Shown here one piece after another: positions 36,395-45,300 of a DNA stretch of 64,000 nucleotides. Below the pieces are notes generated by a model, which did no database searches, was not told where the DNA came from, and worked only from the letters and a program-made list of their open reading frames with translations. The translations under genes were made by a program, and so were the position numbers. The DNA comes from Muribaculaceae bacterium (GTDB lineage: Bacteria > Bacteroidota > Bacteroidia > Bacteroidales > Muribaculaceae): contig WGUO01000002.1 in assembly GCA_014867205.1 (NCBI GenBank), positions 62,001 to 126,000 of the forward strand, given 5' to 3'. The stretch's first letter is position 1, and each line of letters starts with the position of its first letter.

Positions 36395-37309
36395 ATGTCT
36401 ACATTCTCGATTCACACATTGGGATGCGGCTCGGCAAAGCCTACGGTAAGGCACCAGCCGTCGTCGACGGTTGTCGAACACCGTGGCAACCTGTTCATGG
36501 TCGACTGCGGCGAAGGGGCTCAGCGTTCTTTCCAGATGGGGCGCCTCAAGTTCTCCAGACTCGGCCATATTTTCCTGACCCATCTTCACGGCGACCACGT
36601 GCTTGGTCTGCCGGGGCTTCTCTCCACTCTTGCGCTCGGCGGCGAGGGAGGATCAATTACCGTACACACTTTTGCCGAGGGAGAGAAGATACTGCGCACC
36701 ATACTTGACTTCTTCGCCAAGGATCTGACTTTCGACCTCCGCTTCAACATCATAAAGCCCGAGGATGCTGTCATCCTTGAGACTCCTTCGCTGACGGTCC
36801 GTACCGTCAGGCTGCATCATCGCGTGCCGGCAGTGGGGTATATTTTCGAGGAAAAGCCGAAACTTCGCCATATGCGCCGCGACATGATCGACTTCCACAA
36901 GGTTCCGGTGGCACGTATCCGCGACATAAAGGAAGGTGCCGACTTTGTGAAACCTGACGGCACGCTGATTCCGAATGAGGTCCTTACTTCCGATGCTGAC
37001 CCGTCGCTGAGTTACGCCCATATCAGTGACACGGCCTATATGCCCGAGCTGGCGTCAAAAATCGGTCCGGTAGACCTGCTTTTTCATGAGACTACATACC
37101 TTGACGAGCACCTTGTCGAGGCCAAGGCGCGCTTTCACAGCACCGCGCGCCAGGCGGCCACCGTGGCCCGCGATGCCGGCGCTAAAGCCCTCCTTACGGG
37201 CCACTACTCATCGCGCTACAAGGATGAGTCCCGCTTCATCGCCGAGGCCTCCGAAGTCTTCCCCAACGTCATCCTAAACCGCGAGGGCCTCGTCACCCCC
37301 CTCGACTGA
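36395..37309 (+). CDS. rnz: Ribonuclease Z
   Basis: 304 residues, a metallo-beta-lactamase-fold endonuclease that matures tRNA 3' ends. Metal-binding motif THLHGDH at residues 62-68, further ligands in YAHISDTAY (about 208-216) and LLTGHYSSRY near the end. The N-terminus has the typical LGCGSAKPT. Length is standard for the short form. It is divergent from the TonB receptor; a TATATTTG -7-like box at 36290-36297 without a clear -33 box may drive it. It stands next to no other tRNA gene here. Confidence 0.96.
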   Translation: MSTFSIHTLGCGSAKPTVRHQPSSTVVEHRGNLFMVDCGEGAQRSFQMGRLKFSRLGHIFLTHLHGDHVLGLPGLLSTLALGGEGGSITVHTFAEGEKILRTILDFFAKDLTFDLRFNIIKPEDAVILETPSLTVRTVRLHHRVPAVGYIFEEKPKLRHMRRDMIDFHKVPVARIRDIKEGADFVKPDGTLIPNEVLTSDADPSLSYAHISDTAYMPELASKIGPVDLLFHETTYLDEHLVEAKARFHSTARQAATVARDAGAKALLTGHYSSRYKDESRFIAEASEVFPNVILNREGLVTPLD

Positions 37310-37344
37310 GCATTGATTAAGTTTTTGTTAAAAAAGGGCTGTCT

Positions 37345-37376
37345 ATTGTGAAAAAGAATTAAAAGTTGTATTTTTG
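37345..37376 (+). promoter_or_regulatory. Promoter of the second TonB receptor
   Basis: ATTG (37345-37348), 20 nt, TATTTTTG (37369-37376). The -7 box is exact and -33 has one mismatch. The leader is about 63 nt. Confidence 0.65.
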
Positions 37377-37445
37377 TGTTTTAGAACGACTATCCGCATA
37401 CGCTATAACTCAAATCAACAATAACAACCTTTAATTCCAGACCTT

Positions 37446-40187
37446 ATGAAGAGACTACTTCTCTCGGGCGCGGCTGTCATCGCCGCTTCGGCTATTCCGG
37501 CCGGAGCATGGGCTGATGTCGTGTGTCGCGGCCAGGTGCTCGATGAGCAGGGCGAACCCATGATCGGGGCCGTCATCATGATTCCGGGCACTAAGATCGG
37601 TACCAACACCGATGTCGACGGTTATTTCAAGCTGACCGTTCCCGACAAGAAACACCTGCTGAAGATAACCTATGTGGGATATTCCCCCATTGAGTTGTCA
37701 GCGGCCTCAGACCTGGGCGAGATCCGCCTGGTTCCGGACTCAAAGATGCTTCAGGATGTAATCGTGACACAGTCGGTGGCCAAGACTCGCCAGACCCCGG
37801 TAGCCCTCTCGCAGATCTCGGCTCCCGAGATTGAGGCGAAACTCGGCAACCAGGAGTTCCCCGAGGTGCTTAAGACGACTCCGGGCGTCTGGGCAACCCC
37901 CGACGGCGGCGGTTTCGGCGACGCAAAGATCAACATGCGAGGCTTCAAGTCGGAGAACGTCGCCGTGCTGATCAACGGCCTTCCCATCAACGACATGGAG
38001 TGGGGCGGCGTCTACTGGAGCAACTGGGCCGGACTCAGCGACGTGACAAGCAACATGCAGACGCAGCGCGGCCTCGGCGCGGCAATCATCTCCTCCCCCT
38101 CGATCGGCGGCACAATCAACATCACCACCCGCTCTACCGACGCCAAGCGCGGCGGCGCCGCATGGTACGGCATGGGCAACGACATGATGAACAATTACGG
38201 CATCATGCTCTCTACCGGGCTCATGAAGAACGGCTGGGCCATCACAGTGCTCGGCTCGCGCAAGTGGGGCGACGGCTACGTGCAGGGCACTGACTATAAC
38301 GCCTACAACTATTTCGTAAACGTCTCGAAGCGCATCGGCGATAACCACCAGCTCTCGCTCACTGCATTCGGCGCACCGCAGTCTCATTACCAGCGCAGCC
38401 GTCAGGATGGTCTCACCATCGAGGGCTGGCAGGAGGCCCGCGAGTTCATGGGCGACGAGAGCCCATACCGCTACAATCCGACTTTCGGTTACGGCATGCA
38501 TGGCGAGCGCAAGAGCTCAAGCTACAACTTCTACCATAAGCCTCAGATCTCTCTTGGCCACATCTGGCAGATCGACTACAAGTCATCGCTCTCGACCACA
38601 ATCTATGGCTCGTTCTCGACCGGCGGCGGTTACAGCGGCCAGGGCCACGGCACATACAACGGCAAGTCTCTCAGCTATTCAAGTTGGTTCGGAGCAAGCC
38701 AGGGAGAACTTAACACCCTCTTCCGCTGCCCCGACGGCACTTTCGACTACGCAGCTATCCAGCGCATGAACATGGAGTCTGAGGCCGGCTCGAACATGGT
38801 CATGACCACCTCCAATAATGACCACCAGTGGTACGGCCTCGTATCGACCTACAAGAACGAGTTCATCCCCAGGAAACTCACGTTCACGGGCGGTATCGAC
38901 GTGCGCTATTACATCGGCCACCACTACAACAAGATAGTTGACCTCTATGAGGGTGACTACTATATGAACTACGAGACCCGCACCAGCGTGAAGCCCTACA
39001 ACAACGCGGCCGCCCTCAACCCTGACTGGAAGTTCGAGAAACTCGGTGTCGGCGATATCGTCTACCGCAACTACAAGGGCTATGTGGCCCAGGAGGGTGC
39101 CTATGCACAGGCTGAGTACACCGCTCTCGACAACCGCCTGACCGCGATCCTGGCCGGCGCGCTCAACGTCACCAGCTACTGGCGCCGCGACATGTTCTTC
39201 TACGACAAGGAGCATGAGCGCTCTGACACAAAAAGTTTCCTCGGCGGCACAATCAAGGCAGGAGTCAACTATAACATCAACCGCCACAACAACGTATATG
39301 TCAACGGAGGCTACATCTCGCGTGCTCCTTTCTTCAGTTACGGCGTGTTCCTGAGCTCCGCTTCAAGCAACCTCATCAACCCTGAGGCCAAGAACTCGAA
39401 GATCGGCTCTGTGGAGCTCGGCTATGGCTACCATTCGCCCAAGTTCTCGGCCAACGTGAACCTCTACTACACCAAGTGGCTCGACAAGAGCGACAAGACC
39501 ACCACGCGCTCTGGTGAGATACGTCAGGGTCCCCTCGCCGGCCAGTACTACTACATCAGCCTCTCGGGTGTCAACGCCCAGCACATGGGCGCAGAGGTAA
39601 ACGCCAAGTATATCCCCTGCCACTGGGTTGAGTTCGACGCCATGTTTTCTATCGGCGACTGGACCTGGGACTCCAATCCAACCGGTTACTTCTACACCAA
39701 CGACGGCCAGCCTCTAGCCGACCTCAAGGGCACGATCGCAAGCGGCATCCTCGCCCCCGACCACAAGCGGGCCTCCCTCAACCAGAAGGGCCGCAAGATC
39801 GGCGGCTCGGCTCAGACAACCGGCTTCTTAGGCGTCACCTTCCGTCCGTTCAAGGGATTCCGCATCGGTGCCGACTGGACCTGCTCCGCACGCAACTACT
39901 CCGACTATGAGGTCTCTTCTTCCGCTTATGAGAGTTCTGACGTGATCAATGTCGAGAAGCCCTGGGAGATTCCTTTCGGCAACGAGCTTGACCTCAACGT
40001 AAGCTACCGCTTCAAGATCGGAGGCATCAACGCCACCATCTACGGCAATGTCAACAACCTGCTCAACAACTACTATGTGAAGGACGCCTACACTCTGTCT
40101 GACACACGCGGCGCATGGGACAACGCCTTCCGCGTGTTCTACTCCTACGGACGCTCCTTCTCTGTAAAACTCAAAATCAATTTCTAA
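37446..40187 (+). CDS. TonB-dependent receptor with carboxypeptidase-like domain
   Basis: 913 residues. Signal peptide MKRLLLSGAAVIAASAIPAGAWA, then a CarboxypepD_reg-like domain (about 26-105: GQVLDEQGEPMIGAVIMIPGT, GYFKLTVPDKKHLLKITYVGY), a plug (about 112-235: INMRGFKSENVAVLINGLPIND, IGGTINITTRST) and a beta-barrel to SVKLKINF. Unlike SusC proteins it is not followed by SusD but, 12 bp later, by a lipoprotein with an OB-fold-like segment. The receptor takes an unknown ligand across the outer membrane. Codon use is like the surrounding genes. Confidence 0.93.
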   Translation: MKRLLLSGAAVIAASAIPAGAWADVVCRGQVLDEQGEPMIGAVIMIPGTKIGTNTDVDGYFKLTVPDKKHLLKITYVGYSPIELSAASDLGEIRLVPDSKMLQDVIVTQSVAKTRQTPVALSQISAPEIEAKLGNQEFPEVLKTTPGVWATPDGGGFGDAKINMRGFKSENVAVLINGLPINDMEWGGVYWSNWAGLSDVTSNMQTQRGLGAAIISSPSIGGTINITTRSTDAKRGGAAWYGMGNDMMNNYGIMLSTGLMKNGWAITVLGSRKWGDGYVQGTDYNAYNYFVNVSKRIGDNHQLSLTAFGAPQSHYQRSRQDGLTIEGWQEAREFMGDESPYRYNPTFGYGMHGERKSSSYNFYHKPQISLGHIWQIDYKSSLSTTIYGSFSTGGGYSGQGHGTYNGKSLSYSSWFGASQGELNTLFRCPDGTFDYAAIQRMNMESEAGSNMVMTTSNNDHQWYGLVSTYKNEFIPRKLTFTGGIDVRYYIGHHYNKIVDLYEGDYYMNYETRTSVKPYNNAAALNPDWKFEKLGVGDIVYRNYKGYVAQEGAYAQAEYTALDNRLTAILAGALNVTSYWRRDMFFYDKEHERSDTKSFLGGTIKAGVNYNINRHNNVYVNGGYISRAPFFSYGVFLSSASSNLINPEAKNSKIGSVELGYGYHSPKFSANVNLYYTKWLDKSDKTTTRSGEIRQGPLAGQYYYISLSGVNAQHMGAEVNAKYIPCHWVEFDAMFSIGDWTWDSNPTGYFYTNDGQPLADLKGTIASGILAPDHKRASLNQKGRKIGGSAQTTGFLGVTFRPFKGFRIGADWTCSARNYSDYEVSSSAYESSDVINVEKPWEIPFGNELDLNVSYRFKIGGINATIYGNVNNLLNNYYVKDAYTLSDTRGAWDNAFRVFYSYGRSFSVKLKINF

Positions 40188-40199
40188 GCCGAGTATACA

Positions 40200-42245
40200 A
40201 TGAAAACCAATATAAAAAGCCTGCTTATGGCGGGTGGCGCGCTTCTGGCCCTGGCCTCCTGCTCGGAGAACAGCTGGAACGACCTCTATCTCGACGGATT
40301 CGAGGGTGGATTCACCCCCACCGAAGTCCAGTCTGTCGACTATACGCTCACCGATGCCGACTATGCCCGAATCGCCGACAACCGTTTCAACAAGGCCCTC
40401 GCTGCCAAGAACGATGTGTCGTCGCAACTCGCTGCAGTCAAGACACAGCATTACCTAAATGCAGATATTCCGGCTGCGGAGTATCTCCCCAATCTGCTCA
40501 AGGACTCGCTGTTCACTTATTTCGCGCTGTCTGACGGCTCGGCGATTAACCTGACCTACCGCGAGGCCGGCACGCTCCCCGAGAAGATGTCTAAGCTCAA
40601 CTCCGCCAAGGAGTATATCGTCTCCGATGAGGACTACCAGATCATCTATGGAAGTGCCGACGACTACACGGCCTCTTTCTCTCCGTCGCACCCTGCCTCG
40701 ACAAACATTCCCAAGGTTCTCGGCATGGCCATCGACGATGCCGAGGCCGGAGACTACTACGTGGTCAACTACAACACATCTGACGTTGATCCGGTCTTCG
40801 AGGAGACTCCCCAGCCCCCTACTCCCGGCTTCTCCATGACGAGTGTACTGACCGCTGACCTGGCCGACGGTGACGACGTGACTGTCAACGGCGTGGTGAC
40901 GGCTGTATGCAACGCCGGCATAATCCTGACCGATAACGCCGGCTCGATTCTGGTGTATGCCAAGGATTTCCCCGCTGCCGACTATAAGGTTGGCGACCAG
41001 GTGATAGCAACCGGCACACTCAGCTCGTACAAGAACTGCCTGCAGCTTCCCTATGACGGCAATCTGCAGAAGGCGGGTGAGCAGGCCTATACCTACCCCA
41101 CCGCCACCGAGCTGACTCCCGACATGCTTCTTGCCGCCGGAACAAACTCCGACCCGGTGCTCGCCCGCTATGGCTACATCACAGGCCGACTCGTGATTGA
41201 CGGCAATTACCTCAATGTATATTTCGGCGACCGCGAGGATGTGCGTGGCTCAATCTACAATGCCACCGACGCAATCAAGGCCCAGCTCGAGTCCGAGAAG
41301 TCATATACTTTCAAGGGTTACTTCACACAGACCTCGAATTCCGGCTCCTATACCAACTGCAATTTCGTGGTGACCGAGGTTCTGACACCTGCCAAGGGTC
41401 GCCGTCACCTCACCCGCTCTGTCACCGTGCCCAGCGAGAACCTTAACGCCGTATATGTGTTCAACGGCTCGAAGTGGGAGGCCGCCGATTCCGACATCGT
41501 GCCGGTCAATCCTTCCGATTATGCGGCAATGGGGCTGACCTACGGTAACTTCTCCGGAAACCAGGCCCAGGAGTTCCTGCCCAAGTTCCTCAGCGGCAAG
41601 TATCCCTACGCGCAGGCTGACAACGAGGTGTATGTAGTCTACAAATATTACGCAAGCGGCGCCACCACGTTCGCATGCTCGCAGTATACGTTCGACGGCG
41701 CCAAGTGGGTTGACTCCATCTCGCGCGACGGCATCCGCACCGTCACCAACCAGTTCGTGCGCCGCGACGGCATCTGGAAACTCGATCCGTCGATCGAGCT
41801 GACTCTCCCGGCGGGCAAGAACCAGGCACTCAGTTCATGGTTCTTCCAGGCGTGCGTTGACTGGGTTCGCGATAATGTGCCCGACGGTGCGTCGTTCATC
41901 ACCTCTTATGGTAACAACGACTATTACACCGGCGCGTCGGCATATCAGGGCAACATAGACCTTCGCCCCGGCTCGGCACGCAACCAGAGCAGTACTTATG
42001 ACGACATGACCGACGAGGAGATTGTGGCCCTTATGAAGGAGCGCTTCGAGAAGGAGGTCTGCCCCGCTGTACTTGGAGTCCTTTATCCCGACCTCGCGCC
42101 GGTAGGCGACTTCGAGCCGACTGTCACAATCCACTTCTACACATATAACGGCACCTCGACTACACCCGCCACCATCGTCTGCAAGGCTGTGGCCAAGGGC
42201 AAGTTCGAGTTCGTATCCTGCAACTGGGACGAATCCGCCGAATAA
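40200..42245 (+). CDS. Receptor-linked lipoprotein with OB-fold-like domain
   Basis: 681 residues. Signal MKTNIKSLLMAGGALLALASC with lipidated Cys21. After a helical N-terminal part (about 40-205), residues about 215-400 look like two OB-fold-type units: DGDDVTVNGVVTAVCNAGIILTDN, ILVYAKDF, KVGDQVIATGTLSSYKNCLQL. This is like the DUF5689-type domain and resembles anti-codon/nuclease OB folds in pattern only. The C-terminal 250 residues (YVFNGSKWEAADSD..., repeated YTFDGAKWVDSI, FVRRDGIWKLDPS) form a separate unrecognised domain. It is the second gene of the TonB-receptor operon and probably caps or feeds that receptor. Confidence 0.8.
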   Translation: MKTNIKSLLMAGGALLALASCSENSWNDLYLDGFEGGFTPTEVQSVDYTLTDADYARIADNRFNKALAAKNDVSSQLAAVKTQHYLNADIPAAEYLPNLLKDSLFTYFALSDGSAINLTYREAGTLPEKMSKLNSAKEYIVSDEDYQIIYGSADDYTASFSPSHPASTNIPKVLGMAIDDAEAGDYYVVNYNTSDVDPVFEETPQPPTPGFSMTSVLTADLADGDDVTVNGVVTAVCNAGIILTDNAGSILVYAKDFPAADYKVGDQVIATGTLSSYKNCLQLPYDGNLQKAGEQAYTYPTATELTPDMLLAAGTNSDPVLARYGYITGRLVIDGNYLNVYFGDREDVRGSIYNATDAIKAQLESEKSYTFKGYFTQTSNSGSYTNCNFVVTEVLTPAKGRRHLTRSVTVPSENLNAVYVFNGSKWEAADSDIVPVNPSDYAAMGLTYGNFSGNQAQEFLPKFLSGKYPYAQADNEVYVVYKYYASGATTFACSQYTFDGAKWVDSISRDGIRTVTNQFVRRDGIWKLDPSIELTLPAGKNQALSSWFFQACVDWVRDNVPDGASFITSYGNNDYYTGASAYQGNIDLRPGSARNQSSTYDDMTDEEIVALMKERFEKEVCPAVLGVLYPDLAPVGDFEPTVTIHFYTYNGTSTTPATIVCKAVAKGKFEFVSCNWDESAE

Positions 42246-42267
42246 TCCTTTCGCCAACAAAACTCAA

Positions 42268-42297
42268 AAGGCCGCGCCCAAAACCGGACGCGGCCTT
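42268..42297. terminator. Bidirectional terminator between converging genes
   Basis: AAGGCCGCG (42268-42276) pairs with CGCGGCCTT (42289-42297), with inner CCC/GG pairs. TTCTTTATAT follows on plus and TTTTGAGTTTTG on minus. It serves both the lipoprotein and the macroglobulin gene. Confidence 0.8.
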
Positions 42298-42317
42298 CTT
42301 TATATCTCTCAGGTCTG

Positions 42318-45300
42318 TTACTTCACGCTTATCAGGCTGCCGGCGGAGTGGGCGGTGATGGTCGGGGCGTATTGTGACTGGGCGTTGGCTACGCCCAGCG
42401 AGTAATCTCCGGACCGGTCAGTGAAGCAGTCATAGCTGATCACGTGAGTTCCCTTCGACAGGAAAGGTATGAACAGGTTTGTCGCCGAGTCGCGAACCTC
42501 GCGGTAGAACCACACACCGTCGCTCTGAGTATAGGATGATATCTGGTCAGCAGGCTCGAGACATGCCGCCCTCGGGTCTGTCACGGCCACATACTCAAGG
42601 TCGCGGTCGCAGGTTATGGTAAGTGTCACGCGCACGCGGTCGCCGGTTGAAAGGTCTCCTTCCGAAGCCTTATTTCCTGCCTCGCCCGGGGTAATCGTGT
42701 AGATGCTCTTGGCAATCGACAGCTGGGGCACATCGGCCGCCTTCACCTCCGTGATCGGAGCGATGTACTGCGACAGCACGCCGCCCCATGCCGGCCCCTC
42801 TCCCGCGCGACTTACGCGCAGCTCCTTGTCCGATGCAGCTGCAGCGTCAAGATCAACTGTGAACGAGCCTGTCAAAGACGACACACGTCCGGTATCGACG
42901 CGCTTGCCTCCAAGCATTATTACGGGAGCCCCAGCAGGTACTGTCCATTCGCTGCCCGACGCAAGCACAGCCTGGATGGCCTCGGCCGATGCCGTCCGGT
43001 CTCCCCAGTTCTGCGTCTGTTTCGTAACCACGAACCACTGTCGGAGCAGGTCTACCGACTCGCTTTGCGGCTCAAGCATGGCGTATGCCTCAAGCACGCG
43101 GGCTGTCGTCAGCAATGTGCCCATGCCGTCGTGGCCGGAACGAAGGTTGTCATACCACATTCCCTTCTCGGCGCTCACCGAGGCAAACTGCCTCAGTGAC
43201 TCAAGAATCAGGCGCGCAAGTTTCGTCTCTCCGCGACGCTCCAGCAGCATGGCGGCCGTTGCCTTGTCGCGTATGCCGAAATCTCGCCAGTTCTTAGATA
43301 TCTCCTTCATCGCCGCTGCCTCAAGGGGCCTGAAGGCCGAGGTCGCGCCGATGCCCTTGAACGCGCTCTTCTCATAGAGATACTCGAGCAGCGTGGAGAC
43401 GGGGATATATTTGCGCTCGCTGCGGTTCCAGTCCTCTGCCAGACACCCGTCGACATATGCGAAGCCCTTCTTCGCAAGCCTGTCGGCGCCATCGGGCAGA
43501 TAGCCCATGTTGGCGAGCGAGGCGAAGGTGCCGAGCACTCGCATCGTTATGAATTCCGATGACTTCATTTCAGGGCACCAGCTCCAGCCGCCGTCGCTGT
43601 TCTGACGCTCGGTGATTGTCTTCATTATCGTCTCCACAGCCGCTCTGGCCGACTCGTTGTCTGCATATTCGGTCAGGCTCTGCATGCGCGCGGTCTCGGC
43701 CTTGGCGTCGTTGACCCAGGGGGTGTTGTTCAACAGGACTGTCTTTAGCGCGGCATTCTTCTGCAGCGGAGAGTAAAGGCTCGAGTCGACGGCATTCACC
43801 GGCGAGGCCATCTCCTTTATACCCTCGATAAGCTGCGGATAGCGCGCGAAGAGACCGGAGGCCACGGCATTGCCGTAGAGTGCCTCGGCGTGCGAGAGGA
43901 TGTTGACCGACTCTGGGCGCGTGATTGACGGGAGCGCGGTGACACATTCCCACACGGGGTTGTCGCTATATGTCAGGGTGACCTTCGAGCCGTTGCCGAA
44001 CTTCGGCAGTTTCACGCTGAAGTCCTTGGCTGCGGGTGCGATATAGAAGGGTGTCGACTCTATAACAGGCGTGCTTGAGGGCAACACAGGTATTATGGTC
44101 TGCTCGCCGTCGGTGTGTCCCGGTATCTCGCCATATACGCGGATGCCGAGGACGTCAATGTCAGAGGGGATTCTCATCTCTGTCGTAACAACACGCGAGC
44201 CGGAGGCCTTCACCTGCTCAGCCTTGGCATCAAACATCTGCATGGTCTCACCTGTCATCGGGTTGAAGAACTCAAGCCGTCCCGACACCTCGTCTGCCGA
44301 GCCTGTGTTATTGTATATCGTCGCCGAGACACTCAGCAGGTCGCCGGTACGTGCGAATCTGGGAGCGTTGAGCTGTGCCATCACCTTCTTGGCGGATACG
44401 GCATCGAGAGTCAGCACGCCGCCTCGCATTTCCGGGGTATAGCCCAACACCTGGAGTTGCCAGGTGCCTACGAAATTGGGGGCGGTGAACTCAAGTGTCG
44501 AGACGCCCTGGCTGTCTGTCGAAAGTCCCGGCATAAAGAATGCCAGCGGACATTCCACCTGGCGCAGCGGCTCTCCACACTGCTTCGGGGCACTGCTGCC
44601 ACCCATGTCAGCATCATCGGCCATAACCTCCTCCTCAACGCCCTCGGTCATCGCGGAGTTAGCACCCGTAGCGGGGGCCATCTCTGTCGCAGCGACTGAG
44701 TCGGCCCCGGCGTCCATCATCTTGGCGCTGCCGCGCACCCGCAGGCTCGTCGACATATATTTCATCTCGTTAACCGCACGCATCCCTGACTGGTACAGCA
44801 TGTAGCCGTATGTATTCCACTCGGGTGTCAGGAACGACGGGGTGCGTGTCACCTTGCCTCCGGCCGCCGCGTAGTACTCGCTGCTGACCTGATAGATGCT
44901 CTTGAATGACATTCTTCCGGAATTACCCCAGTAAAGCGAGCCCATAGGGTCGAAGTTCCATTGAAATGGCGCCAGTGCGTTGAGGGCCTTGTTGCTCATC
45001 ACGGCCATGTCGGCTATGCCGGCTGCCGGTCTGCCGTCGGTACTGAACCGGAACTTCCATGTCTCTTTTGCTCCCGGTTCTATCCGGTCGCGGAATGTCT
45101 CGGCCTTGATGTCGAGCCGCACTGTCTGTGCGTGAGGTATCAGCGTCACTGTCTCGCTCTTCATGTCGAGATCGCGCATGCCGGTGAGCGTTACAAATAC
45201 CCTCTCCCTGTCGGCGGGTGCTTCGACTTCTATGTCTACGATGCCGTCTGACACCTTGACCCATTTGTTGCTAATCAGATGCCTTGAGTCCGATACCTGG

